Below are positions 8,761 through 18,200 of a stretch of DNA of 64,000 bases, piece after piece. The position numbers and the translations under genes were made by a program. The notes below the pieces were generated by a model, which was given only the letters and a program-made list of their open reading frames with translations, was not told the DNA's origin and ran no database searches. Position 1 is the first letter of the stretch; every line of letters starts with the position of its first letter. The stretch is taken from positions 954,501-1,018,500 of the forward strand of contig NZ_CP023548.1 of the NCBI RefSeq assembly GCF_002407205.1, written 5' to 3'. The DNA is from Rhodobacter sp. CZR27. GTDB taxonomy: Bacteria > Pseudomonadota > Alphaproteobacteria > Rhodobacterales > Rhodobacteraceae.

Positions 8761-9624
8761 TCAGCCGGCCGAGTGCGCCCAGTCCCAGTAGAGGCGGCGG
8801 GCGAGCTTCGTGACCGGGCCGACCTGATAGGAGGTGCCGTCGAACGCGGTCACCGGCGTCACCTTGGCGAAGTTGCCCGACAGGAAGACCTCGTCCGCTC
8901 CGTGGAAGTCGTCGAAGGTCAGGACGGTCTCGACCACGTCCACGCCATCGGCGCGCAGGTTCGCGATGTGGCGCGCGCGGGTGATGCCGGACAGGAAGGT
9001 GCCGTTGGCGATCGGCGTGAAGACCACGCCGTCCTTGACCATGAAGACGTTGGCGGTCGCCGTCTCGGCCACGTTGCCCATCGCATCGGCCACGAGCGCG
9101 TTGCCGAAGCCCTTGGATTTCGCCTCGACCAGCATCCGCGCGTTGTTCGGATAAAGGCAGCCGGCCTTGGCGTTGCACACGTTGTCCTCGAGCACGGGCC
9201 GGCGGAAGCGGGTGCGGGTGAGGGTGGTGGTGGCTTCCGGCGCGGGCATGGCCACCTCCTCGAGGCAGAGCGCAAAGCCGGTCGCCCCCGGCTTCGGCGC
9301 GACCCCGAGTTCCGAGCCGTCGAGCGCCCAGTACATCGGCCGGATGTAGACCGCCTGATCCTTGCCGTAGGCCCTGAGGCCCTCGCGCGCGATCGCGACC
9401 ATCTCGTCGGTGCCGACGGTCGGCGTGATCATCAGCGCCTCGGCCGAGCGGTTGACGCGCGCGCAATGCGCCTCGAGGTCGGGCGCCACGCCCTCGAAAT
9501 GCCGCGCCCCGTCGAAGACCGAGGAGCCCTGCCAGATGCCATGGTCGGCCGCGCGCATGACCGGGACGTCGCCGTCGTGCCAGCGTCCCTCGAAGAAGGT
9601 GCGGATGTTCCTGCCGAATGCCAT
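8761..9624 (-). CDS. ilvE: Branched-chain amino acid aminotransferase (class IV)
   Basis: PLP-dependent fold-type IV aminotransferase (287 residues) that interconverts branched-chain amino and 2-oxo acids. The PLP lysine is in NVCNAKAGCLYPNN, and ADAMGNVAETATANVF and TFLSGITR are the conserved cofactor-phosphate segments. The ATG has AGGAG at a normal distance. Class IV also includes D-amino acid transaminase and aminodeoxychorismate lyase. Length and motifs fit a branched-chain or related amine:pyruvate-type enzyme, but the exact substrate is not proven. Confidence 0.85.
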   Translation of the reverse strand: MAFGRNIRTFFEGRWHDGDVPVMRAADHGIWQGSSVFDGARHFEGVAPDLEAHCARVNRSAEALMITPTVGTDEMVAIAREGLRAYGKDQAVYIRPMYWALDGSELGVAPKPGATGFALCLEEVAMPAPEATTTLTRTRFRRPVLEDNVCNAKAGCLYPNNARMLVEAKSKGFGNALVADAMGNVAETATANVFMVKDGVVFTPIANGTFLSGITRARHIANLRADGVDVVETVLTFDDFHGADEVFLSGNFAKVTPVTAFDGTSYQVGPVTKLARRLYWDWAHSAG

Positions 9625-9705
9625 GGTGATCTCCTGCGTCTAGCGGCGCCACTTAATCACCGGCGGCGGGCGGGGTCCAGATGGCGGGCCGCCCGGTCGC
9701 CGCGG

Positions 9706-10188
9706 TCAGGCGGCCTCGGCCAGCAGCGCATCGAGGTCGAGTCGGCGGGTGACCATTGCAAGGCCGCCGTCGCCGTCGCGCGGCCAGTCTTCGGCGACGC
9801 GGTCGCGATAGAGTTCCACCCCGTTGCCGTCGGGATCGCGCAGATAGACCGCCTCGGACACGCCGTGATCGGCCGCACCCTCGAGCGGCAGCCCGGCCTC
9901 GATCACCCGGCGCACCGCGGCGCCAAGCGAGGCCCGGTCGGGGAACAGGATCGCGGTGTGGTAGAGGCCCGTCGTGCCCGGTGCCGGGGGACGCCCGCCC
10001 AGGCTCTCCCAGGTGTTGAGCCCGATGTGATGGTGATAGCCGCCGGCCGAGAGGAAGGCGGCCTGCGTGCCGAACCTCTGCTGCACCTCGAAGCCGAGGA
10101 CGCCCGAATAGAAAGCGATGGCGCGATCGAGGTCGGCGACCTTCAGATGGACATGGCCGATGCGGGTTTCTGCGGGAAGTGACGGCAT
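9706..10188 (-). CDS. VOC-superfamily metalloenzyme (glyoxalase/extradiol dioxygenase-like)
   Basis: Protein of 160 residues with paired beta-alpha-beta-beta-beta modules. RIGHVHLKVADLDRAIAFY opens the first and offers a metal His, YHHHIGLNTWES and GLYHTAILF supply further His, and LRDPDGNGVELYRDR has the terminal metal Glu. Similar CatE-like proteins are annotated as catechol 2,3-dioxygenase, but glyoxalase-like and resistance proteins share the fold, so the substrate is open. The ATG has AGGGAG upstream. It is divergent from the L,D-transpeptidase gene across a 281-bp gap. Confidence 0.82.
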   Translation of the reverse strand: MPSLPAETRIGHVHLKVADLDRAIAFYSGVLGFEVQQRFGTQAAFLSAGGYHHHIGLNTWESLGGRPPAPGTTGLYHTAILFPDRASLGAAVRRVIEAGLPLEGAADHGVSEAVYLRDPDGNGVELYRDRVAEDWPRDGDGGLAMVTRRLDLDALLAEAA

Positions 10189-10469
10189 GGTGGTCTCCCT
10201 GACGATGTGCCGGCAAGATAGGGTGGCGCACGACGGCGGGACAGGCGCGTCCGCGCACAGTCACTGAGCGGCGGCGCCGGATCTTCGCTGCCCGCCCAGC
10301 ATGGCGGCACGGCTGCGGGTTCCGCATGCGGCAGGGCGGGCGATCGGCGGAATTCCCCCGCGGCAACACTTCGTGATTTGCCGGGATCGGACGCCCGCCG
10401 CACCTTCGACGCAGGGCGCGGCCGCGAGTCGCAGCCTGCAAGAAAAAGATAACGAGCAGGTAAGTTTCG

Positions 10470-11018
10470 ATGCAGAAGTTCAACCTCCGCCGGCGGGGCC
10501 TCCTGTCGGCTGCGGCGGCCGCATTGACGGGCCTGGCCCTCGCCGGCGGCGCGCGGGCCGGGGCCGAGCCCGCCCTCCGGGCACCGGACTGGCGCCACCA
10601 CTTTCCCTCGCTTGGCGACGGCGCCATCCTGGCCGACCTGCGCGAACGGACCGTGCATTTCTGGGCAGAAGATGAGCGTCTCTACCGCAGCTTCCCGGCC
10701 TCGGTTCCCCGCGCGCGCGAATTCGCGCGGGTCGGCGGAACGCGGGTGATCCGGAAGGTGGAGGGTCCGACCTGGCGGCCGACGCCCTGGATGCGCGAGC
10801 GCGAGCCGCATCTGCCGGCGAGCGTGCCGCCCGGACCGGGCAATCCGTTCGGCAGCCATGCGCTGCACCTCGAATGGGATCACTTCCGCATCCACGGCAC
10901 CGATGATCCCGCCCGCATCGGCCGCGAGACGACGCTGGGCTGCATCGGGCTTTCGAACGAGCACATCGCCGAGCTTTTCGCCCTCGCGCGGGTCGGCACG
11001 CCCGTGCGGCTGATCTGA
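10470..11018 (+). CDS. L,D-transpeptidase (YkuD) family protein with Tat-like signal
   Basis: Predicted periplasmic cell-wall enzyme (182 residues). The N-terminus LRRRGLLSAAAAAL...AGGARA looks like a twin-arginine or long Sec signal ending near residue 30. The YkuD catalytic pair is visible: His142 in IHGTDD and Cys158 in TLGCIGLS. The common consensus is S-x-GC-x-R, and here the Arg after GCI is Gly, which may alter activity. Family members form 3-3 peptidoglycan cross-links or attach proteins to the wall. It converges on the acyltransferase gene with only 15 bp between stops. Confidence 0.85.
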   Translation: MQKFNLRRRGLLSAAAAALTGLALAGGARAGAEPALRAPDWRHHFPSLGDGAILADLRERTVHFWAEDERLYRSFPASVPRAREFARVGGTRVIRKVEGPTWRPTPWMREREPHLPASVPPGPGNPFGSHALHLEWDHFRIHGTDDPARIGRETTLGCIGLSNEHIAELFALARVGTPVRLI

Positions 11019-11033
11019 ACGACTGCCCCGCGG

Positions 11034-11924
11034 TCAGGCGGCGGAGGCGCGCGCCGGGACGCGCCAGCGACGGTGGATCCAGAACCACTGGTCCATGTGG
11101 TCCCGGACGATTTCTTCCAGCGAGTCGTTCAGCGCCTGCGTCATCTCGGAAGGCGTACCGCGCGGGATCGGCGCGCCGACGCGGATGGTGAAGTCGAGGC
11201 CGTTCGCGGCGCGGATCGCATAGACCGGCACCAGCGGCGCATCGTATTTCAGGGCAAGCTCGGCTGCGGAAAGGGCTGTCTTCGCCGGCTGTCCGAAGAA
11301 CTGCAGCACGGCGCCGTCACGCATGTGGACATCGATCAGCAGGCCCAGCATGCCGCCGCCGCGCAGGTGGCGCAGCATTCCGGCAAGGCCCTGCTTGCCG
11401 CGCGGGAAGATCGGCTCGCCGATCGCGGCCATGGCGCGGACGTAGTGTTCGTTGAAATACCGGTTGTTCATCGGGCGGTAAAGCCCGCCGATTCGGAAGC
11501 CGCGCGCCATCAGCGCGGCGCGGCTAGCGTCGTAGTTGCCGAAATGGCCGGTGACGATGACCACCGGCCGCCCCTCGGCATGGGCCGCTTCCAGCGTGGC
11601 CAGCCCCGGCCCGCCGACGGGATGGCGCGCGGCGCGTTCCACGAACTCGCGCCCGGAATAGGATTCGATGACCGAGCGGCCGACATTGTCGGGCACGCGG
11701 CGCATTAGGCGGCGGACCTCGGCCTCCGGCAGGTCGGGCATGACCCGGGCGAGGTTGTCGCGGACGCGCCGGTCCCACCCGGCAAGCGGCGCGATGAGGC
11801 GTGACATCACCCAGCCGCAGAGCGGCACGCGCCACTCGTAGGGCAGAAGCAGCAGGGCCCCGATCAGGGTGCGCAGCAGGCGGTCTTGCGCCCATGCCGC
11901 GGGGCCGGTTCGTCTGGATGCCAT
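11034..11924 (-). CDS. Lysophospholipid/lipid A acyltransferase (LpxL/HtrB family)
   Basis: Inner-membrane acyltransferase (296 residues) of the HtrB/LpxL superfamily, which adds secondary acyl chains to lipid A or related lysolipids. The HX4D catalytic motif is GHFGNYD, followed by RPMNNRYFNEHYVR and FPRGKQGLAGMLRHLRGGGMLGLLID, and the conserved QWFWIHRRW close to the C-terminus. A hydrophobic N-terminal helix anchors it. I chose the ATG at 11924; an in-frame earlier start adds a basic low-complexity stretch. Confidence 0.88.
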   Translation of the reverse strand: MASRRTGPAAWAQDRLLRTLIGALLLLPYEWRVPLCGWVMSRLIAPLAGWDRRVRDNLARVMPDLPEAEVRRLMRRVPDNVGRSVIESYSGREFVERAARHPVGGPGLATLEAAHAEGRPVVIVTGHFGNYDASRAALMARGFRIGGLYRPMNNRYFNEHYVRAMAAIGEPIFPRGKQGLAGMLRHLRGGGMLGLLIDVHMRDGAVLQFFGQPAKTALSAAELALKYDAPLVPVYAIRAANGLDFTIRVGAPIPRGTPSEMTQALNDSLEEIVRDHMDQWFWIHRRWRVPARASAA

Positions 11925-12115
11925 GCGTCTTCGCGGCAGCCGCCGCCCTCGTTGACTGGCGGAAGACATAGAGGGCGGAGCCGTGGACCTCAAGCGGCAC
12001 CGCCGGAAGCGGGTCGGGCTCGGCGGATGCCGGCCAGCGCGGGTCGCGCAGGTCAGGGCGCCAAGCGCAGAAGCTCCGCCTGCGGTTCTGGAGCCTTACC
12101 CGCGGGATGCGCGCA

Positions 12116-13192
12116 CTAGTCCTCCTCGTCCTGCGTGACCAGCACGATTTCGCCTGCCGCCTCCAGTTGGCGGATGGCGGCGACGATGGCGTTCATCGCC
12201 TCTTCCGCCTCCTTGTCCTTCACCTTGCTGCGGGCGGCGGCCTCTTCCCGCAGCGCCTGCGCCATGCGCTGCGACATGTTGGCAAGGAGGAACTCCACAC
12301 CCTCCACCAGTTCCGGCCGCGATTGCGCGGCGGCGATGACGGCCACCAGACGCGACTGGTCCACCGCCCGGGTGACCTTCGACACGTCCCGGCCCAGCAG
12401 CCGCTGCGGCACATGCTCGAAGGTGAAGATCGCCTTCCGCACCTGTTCGGCGAAGGCGGCATCCTCCTCTTCCAGCCCCTTCAGCACCTCGTCCCGCGTC
12501 AGCGCCGCCGAGACGTTCAGGATCGCACCCACACGTTCGACAGGCGTGGAGGCGAAGGCGCGCGGGGGTTCGGCATCCAGTTGCGCCGCCAGCGACTGCC
12601 CGATGCGGCGGACCGTCTCGGGTTCGACACTTCCGGTCTGCGAGACGGCATAGGCCACCCGGCGCGCCTTCTCGCCCGGCAGCTTGCTCAGCAGGTCCGC
12701 GGCCTTCGCCACCGGCAGCTTCGAAAGCATGACGGCGGCCACCTCCACGCTCTCCTCCTCCAGCACGCGCACAAGGCTTTCGGGCGGCATGGTCACCAGC
12801 CGCTCCCACGGGTCGCCCTTGAACTGGACCCCGGCCTGCCGGCGCAGGCGGGTCGCGGCGGCGGGGCTGATATGGCCGTCCATGACCGCCAGAGCGCCCT
12901 CGAGACCACCCGGGAAGGACAGGCCCACCGCTTCCAGTTCCGAAACGAACTCCTCGACCACCGCGGTCATGGTGGCGCGATCGATGGTGCGCATGCGCGC
13001 CATCTGCTCAGCCAGGCCTTCCTGCATGTCGTCGGGCAGCGCGGTCAGCGGCAGCGGCGTACCTTCCGCGAGCAGCAACCGCACGATGATCGCCGCCTTT
13101 TCGCGGCGGGAGAGGGGGCGCGGCGCCCCCTCGTCCCTGTCGATGGCAACCGCCCGCTGCGCGGGCCGGATGCGCGCCAGAGCCTGTGACAT
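12116..13192 (-). CDS. fliG: FliG-like flagellar motor switch protein (isolated copy)
   Basis: FliG homologue of 358 residues. The order fits FliG: an N-terminal domain beginning RPLSRREKAAIIVRLLL, a middle ARM domain with DPWERLVTMPPESLVRVLEEES, and a C-terminal domain with FEHVPQRLLGRDVSKVTRAV and the charged helix that interacts with the stator. The EHPQ motif important for FliM binding in classical FliG is not intact; the equivalent region reads EEESVEVAAVML. No other flagellar gene lies in the window, so this may be a dispersed flagellar gene or a paralogue with another role. Weak SD; ATG at 13192. Confidence 0.83.
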   Translation of the reverse strand: MSQALARIRPAQRAVAIDRDEGAPRPLSRREKAAIIVRLLLAEGTPLPLTALPDDMQEGLAEQMARMRTIDRATMTAVVEEFVSELEAVGLSFPGGLEGALAVMDGHISPAAATRLRRQAGVQFKGDPWERLVTMPPESLVRVLEEESVEVAAVMLSKLPVAKAADLLSKLPGEKARRVAYAVSQTGSVEPETVRRIGQSLAAQLDAEPPRAFASTPVERVGAILNVSAALTRDEVLKGLEEEDAAFAEQVRKAIFTFEHVPQRLLGRDVSKVTRAVDQSRLVAVIAAAQSRPELVEGVEFLLANMSQRMAQALREEAAARSKVKDKEAEEAMNAIVAAIRQLEAAGEIVLVTQDEED

Positions 13193-13252
13193 GGTTCCCC
13201 GATTCGCTTGCAGTTTCGGGGGCAGGATGGCGTCCGTGCGGTTAATGGCGCC

Positions 13253-13408
13253 TTAGCTCGAGGCGTTGATGCAGCCTTTCACCACCGGATCGTAGATCTG
13301 GCCCTCGCCGCAGGCGGAGGCGGTGGTCTGGTGCTTTGCATTGCAGTCGGCGAAGGCGAGCGCGGGGGCCGCGATCAGCGCGAGCGCCGCGAGGGTAAGC
13401 TTCGTCAT
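13253..13408 (-). CDS. Small secreted cysteine-containing protein (51 aa)
   Basis: Small gene with an excellent AGGAGG ribosome binding site before ATG 13408. The product starts MTKLTLAALALIAAPALAFA, a clear Sec signal peptide with an AFA cleavage site. The mature part of about 31 residues has three Cys (DCNAKH, SACGEG, GCINAS). The GQIYDP...GCI pattern resembles tiny periplasmic proteins of unknown function in Rhodobacteraceae. It lies downstream of purB behind a strong hairpin and upstream of fliG on the same strand. No function can be assigned. Confidence 0.75.
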   Translation of the reverse strand: MTKLTLAALALIAAPALAFADCNAKHQTTASACGEGQIYDPVVKGCINASS

Positions 13409-13474
13409 GCAGTCCTCCTGTCAGGATGGGATGGCAAGGTCAGCAATCGCACCCGCGGGAGGGTAGCACGATTC

Positions 13475-13499
13475 GCCCCGCGGCAAGAGACCGCGGGGC
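13475..13499 (-). terminator. Hairpin after purB (terminator-like)
   Basis: Perfect 9-bp GC stem GCCCCGCGG/CCGCGGGGC with a 7-base loop, 21 bp past the purB stop. No U-run follows on either strand, so Rho-independent termination is not certain; it may protect the 3' end. Confidence 0.5.
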
Positions 13500-13519
13500 T
13501 TCACGCAAGCGTGACGGGC

Positions 13520-14824
13520 TCAGGCGCCGAAGACGCGGGCGAAGATCGTGTCGACGTGCTTGAGGTGATAGCCCAGGTCGAACTTTTCCTCGATCTCGGC
13601 GGGCGACAGGGCGGCGGTCACTTCCGGATCGGCCAGCAGCTCCTCCTTGAAGTCGCGGCCCTGCTCCCAGACCTTCATCGCGTTGCGCTGGACGAGGCGA
13701 TAGCTGTCCTCGCGGCTCACGCCGGCCTGCGTCAGCGCCAGAAGCACGCGCTGGCTCATCACGAGGCCGCGGAACTTGTTCATGTTCTTCAGCATGTTCT
13801 CGGGGTAGACCACGAGCTTCTCCACCACGCCGGCCAGCCGGTGCAGCGCGAAGTCGAGCGTGATCGTGGCGTCCGGCCCGATGGCACGCTCCACCGAGGA
13901 ATGCGAGATGTCGCGCTCGTGCCAGAGCGCCACGTTCTCCATCGCCGGGATCACCGCCATGCGCACCAGCCGGGCGAGGCCGGTCAGGTTCTCGGTCAGC
14001 ACCGGGTTGCGCTTGTGCGGCATGGCCGACGAGCCCTTCTGGCCGGGCGAGAAGAACTCTTCCGCTTCAAGGACTTCGGTGCGCTGCATGTGGCGGATCT
14101 CGATGGCGACGTTCTCGATCGAGGAGGCGATGACGCCGAGCGTGGCGAAGAACATCGCGTGCCGGTCGCGCGGGATCACCTGGGTCGAGATCGGCTCGGG
14201 GAGAAGGCCGAGCTTTTCGCAGACATGCTCTTCCACCGCCGGATCGATGTTGGCGAAGGTGCCGACGGCGCCGGAGATCGCACCCGTGGCGACTTCGGCG
14301 CGGGCGTTGACGAGGCGCGAGCGGTTGCGCGCCATCTCGGCGTAGAAGCGGGCGAAGGTCAGGCCCATCGTCGTCGGCTCGGCGTGGATGCCGTGGCTGC
14401 GCCCGATCCGGACGGTGTCCTTGTGCTCGTAGGCGCGGGTTTTCAGCGCGGCAAGCACCCGGTCGAGGCCGGCAAGCAGCAGGTCTGCCGCGCGAACGAG
14501 CTGGATGTTCAGCGTGGTGTCGAGCACGTCCGACGAGGTCATGCCCTGATGGACGAAGCGCGCCTCGTCCGATCCCACGATCTCGGCCAGATGGGTCAGG
14601 AAGGCGATCACGTCATGCTTCGTCACCGCCTCGATCTCGTCGATGCGGGCCACGTCGAAGGTCGCGTCGGCGGCCTTCCAGACGGCCTCGGCATTGGCCT
14701 TCGGGATCACGCCAAGGGCCGCCTGCGCGTCGCAGGCATGAGCCTCGATCTCGAACCAGATGCGGAACTTGGTCTCGGGCGACCAGATGGCCACCATCTC
14801 GGGACGGGAATAGCGCGGGATCAT
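13520..14824 (-). CDS. purB: Adenylosuccinate lyase
   Basis: Fumarase/aspartase-superfamily enzyme (434 residues) catalysing two purine steps: SAICAR to AICAR plus fumarate, and adenylosuccinate to AMP plus fumarate. The superfamily signature GSSAMPHKRNP (mobile serine loop) is intact, as are TSSDVLDTTLN and GRSHGIHAEPTT with the catalytic His. The N-terminal MIPRYSRPEM is the standard start, with AGGAG upstream. purC at 51.8 kb lies far away in the same window, so purine genes are scattered here rather than in one operon. Confidence 0.97.
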   Translation of the reverse strand: MIPRYSRPEMVAIWSPETKFRIWFEIEAHACDAQAALGVIPKANAEAVWKAADATFDVARIDEIEAVTKHDVIAFLTHLAEIVGSDEARFVHQGMTSSDVLDTTLNIQLVRAADLLLAGLDRVLAALKTRAYEHKDTVRIGRSHGIHAEPTTMGLTFARFYAEMARNRSRLVNARAEVATGAISGAVGTFANIDPAVEEHVCEKLGLLPEPISTQVIPRDRHAMFFATLGVIASSIENVAIEIRHMQRTEVLEAEEFFSPGQKGSSAMPHKRNPVLTENLTGLARLVRMAVIPAMENVALWHERDISHSSVERAIGPDATITLDFALHRLAGVVEKLVVYPENMLKNMNKFRGLVMSQRVLLALTQAGVSREDSYRLVQRNAMKVWEQGRDFKEELLADPEVTAALSPAEIEEKFDLGYHLKHVDTIFARVFGA

Positions 14825-14910
14825 CGGCGGGCCTCTCCTTCATGCGGGCGCGGTCGCCTTAGCGCCCGGGCGGCAGGCTGGCAAGGCTTCCGCGGCCCGG
14901 GCGGCGCCGG

Positions 14911-15165
14911 TCAGAGCGGCTCGCTGTCGCGGTAAAGCTCCCATTCCTCGACTGTCCGGCCGTCGGGCAGGTTGCAATAGCCGGACTGCCCCGCGCCTTC
15001 GCTGCGGATCTCGAGCCGGCCGCCGAGGCGGCTGCAATAGACCGAGGCCGGGTTGGCCATGCCCGGACGGTGCAGGTCGCCCTGCGCCGGGGCCGGGGGG
15101 GCACTGCCGCCCCCGCAGGCGGGAAGGGCAAGCAGCAGCAGGAGCGGCATTCGCGAGAGGATCAT
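14911..15165 (-). CDS. DUF333 family small lipoprotein
   Basis: Predicted lipoprotein of 84 residues. The signal peptide MILSRMPLLLLLALPAC ends in a lipobox with Cys17. The mature region contains ANPASVYCSRLGGRLEIR...GYCNLPDGRTVEEWELYR, the DUF333 pattern (sometimes labelled putative hemolysin) with two Cys that could form a disulfide. It lies between purB and the RND pump on the same strand. Its function is unknown. Confidence 0.85.
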   Translation of the reverse strand: MILSRMPLLLLLALPACGGGSAPPAPAQGDLHRPGMANPASVYCSRLGGRLEIRSEGAGQSGYCNLPDGRTVEEWELYRDSEPL

Positions 15166-15286
15166 GGCGGTGGCCTTCGACGGATGTGAGCGCGGCGCGC
15201 CGCCGCACGGGATGGCGCGGATCTTCGCAGGCGGCCGGCGTCCCGGCAAGGACGCCCGGAAGCCTGTTCCCGCGCATCGTGCGGGC

Positions 15287-18200
15287 CTATTCCGCATGCG
15301 CCTTCGGCTGCGTCGCCTCGTGCAGCTCGTGCAGCAGCCGGGTCTGTTCCTCGACCTTGGGCGTCGTGAGCCCGGCCAGCAGCAGATATGCGACCGGCGT
15401 GAGGTAGAGCGTGGCGACGGTGGCAAGGCCGAGGCCCCCCACGATGATCCAGCCCAGCACCTCGCGCGCCTCGGCCCCGGCGCCGGCCGCGAAGACCAGC
15501 GGCAGACCGCCGAGCACGGTGGCGATCATCGTCATCATCACCGGGCGCAGGCGGATCGCGCAGGCATCCTCGATCGCGCGGCGCACGGGATGGCCCTCGT
15601 CGCGCAACTGGTTGGCGAATTCCACGATCAGGATGCCGTTCTTGGCCATGATGCCCACGAGCAGCACCAGCCCGATCTGGCTGTAGACGTTGAGGCTGCC
15701 GCCCGTCATCACCAGCGCGAAGATGGCGCAGGCGAGGCCCAGCGGCACGGTGGCCATCACGATCACTGCCGAGACGAAGCTTTCGAACTGCGCCGCCAGC
15801 ACCAGCAGCACGATCACGATGGCGAAGCCGAAGGTCACGCTCAGCCCCGAGGAGGTCTCGCCCAGCGTGGCGGCCTCGGCCAGCGGCTCGATCCGGCTGT
15901 CGGGCGGAAGGATGTCGGCGGCCAGCCGCTCCACCTCGTCCAGCGCGTCGCCCAGCGGCAACGCGGGCGAGAGGCTGGCCGAGACGGGAACCGAGCGCAT
16001 CTGCCCCTCGCGCGAAAGCTCGGGCGCGACGGCGCGTTCGGTGAGCGTGACGAAGCTCGAGATCGGGACCATCTGGCCATCGCCGGTCTGCACGAAGATC
16101 CGCTCCAGATCCGCCGGGTCGTTCACCGGCTCGGCGGTCGAGAGCATCTGGATGTCGTAGCTTGCATCGTCGAGGAACACGGTGCCCACGGTCCGCCCGT
16201 CGAGCACCGCCTGCAGCGCCTCGCCCAGCCCCGCGATCTCGATGCCAAGATCCGAGGCGCGGGTGCGGTCCACCTCGATGAACAGCTGCGGCTGGGTGGT
16301 CTCGTAGCCCACGCGGACCTGGCCAAAGGCGGGGTTCTCCTCCATCCGGTCCACCAGCGCCTGCGCGCTATCGGCCAGCGTCGCGTAGCTGTCGCCGACC
16401 ACTGCAAAGCTCAGGCCTTGGCCCGCGCCGCGAACGCCCAGCGAGTTCGGCTGGATCGCGAAGGCCCGGATGCCAACGACCTTGCGCAGGCCGGCGTTGA
16501 TCTCGTCGGCAATCTCCTGCTGGCTGCGCTCGCGCGCCTCCCACGGCGCCAGCGCGATCACCATGAAGCCGCGGTTGTCGCGTCCGCCCTGTCCGGCGAT
16601 GGCGAAGACGTTCACCACCTCGCCTGCCTCGCGCAACGGGATCAGCAGGTCCTCGATCTCGCGCATCTTGCCGTCGGTATAGTCGAGGGCGACGCCCTGC
16701 GGTGCCTGCACCGACAGAAGGATCACCGAGCGGTCCTCGGGCGGGGTCAGTTCCTGTTTCAGCGTGCCGAAGAGGAAGGTCGCTGTCAGCGCGAAACCGA
16801 GAGCCACGGCCAGCGTCACCATCGGCGCGTTCAGCGCCCAGCGAAGCGTCACGCGGTAGATCCCGGCCAGCTTCCGGCCGAGCCAGACCACCGGCCCGTG
16901 ACCCTCGACCTCGCCGCCCGCGCGCAGGAAGCGGCTGGCCAGCACCGGGCAGAGGCTGAGCGCGGTGACGGCCGAAAGAAGCACCGCGATCGCCAGCGTG
17001 AAGCCGAACTCGCGGAAGAGCCCCCCGGTCTGGCCCGGCAGGAACGAGAGCGGCACGAAGACCGCGGCGAGCGTCGTCGTCGTCGCGATCACCGCGAAGA
17101 ACACCTGCTGCGTGCCGAGTACCGCCGCCGCACGCGCGCCCATGCCTTCGGAGCGCCGCCGCACGATGTTCTCCAGCACCACGATGGCGTCGTCCACGAC
17201 AAGGCCCGTCGCCAGTACCAGCGCGAGCAGCGTCAGGATGTTGATCGAGAAGCCGACCAGCCAGATCGCCGCCAGCGTGCCCACCAGCGCGACCGGAATG
17301 GCCAGCGTCGGGATCAGCGTGGCACGGGCGTCGCGCAGGAAGAGGTAGATGATCCCCACCACGATCAGCACCGACAGGCCCAGTGCGATCTCGACCTCGT
17401 GGATGGCGCCGTTGATGAAGGTGGCATCGTCCGAGGTCACGAAGATCCGCACGTCCTCGGGCAATTCGTCCTGCAGGTCGGCCACGATGGCGCGCACGGC
17501 CTTGGAAATTTCCAGCGTGTTGCTCTGCGCCTGCCGGATCACCCCAAGCCCCACGCCGTTCTCGCCGTTGGCGCGGAGGTAGGTTGCGCCCGGTTCCGGC
17601 CCCAGCGAGACCGAGGCGACATCGCCCAGCCGCACGTCCGGGGCCACTTCCAGCGCCTCGAAGGCTTCGGGCGTGGTCACGGTGGCGGTGGTCCGCACCA
17701 CGAGGCTCTGGCGGCTCGAACTGAGCGAGCCTGCCGGCGCGTCATAGGCGACGCTCGCCAGCGCCGTGCGCAGGTCGGCCAGCGTCAGCCCGCGCGAGGC
17801 GAGCTGCATCTGGCGGATGTCCACCCGGAACACCGGCTGCCGGTCGCCGTAGATCTGCAGGTCCGCCACGCCCGGCGCGGCCAGAAGCCGGCTTTCCACC
17901 TGATCCTCGACGAGCTGGGTGAGATCCTGGGACGAGCGGCGCGAGGAGGTGACGGCCACGCGCATCACCGCCTCGGCATTGGCGTCGGCCTTGACGATGC
18001 GCGGCTCCTCGGCGTCGTCGGGCAGGTTGTTGCGGATGCGCGAGATCGAGTCGCGCATGTCGCTTGCGGCCACGTCGAGGTCCACGTCGTCGTTGAACTC
18101 GACCGTCACCCGGCTGGAGCCGAAGCGCGAGGTCGAGGAAATGGACTTCACCCCCGCGACCCGACTGGCCGCGCCCTCGATCTCGTCCGTGACCTCCTGG

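Noticed and set aside
10301..10675. A frame starting upstream of the L,D-transpeptidase gene in another phase
   Set aside because: Low-complexity Arg/Pro translation overlapping the signal-peptide gene; no supporting start context.
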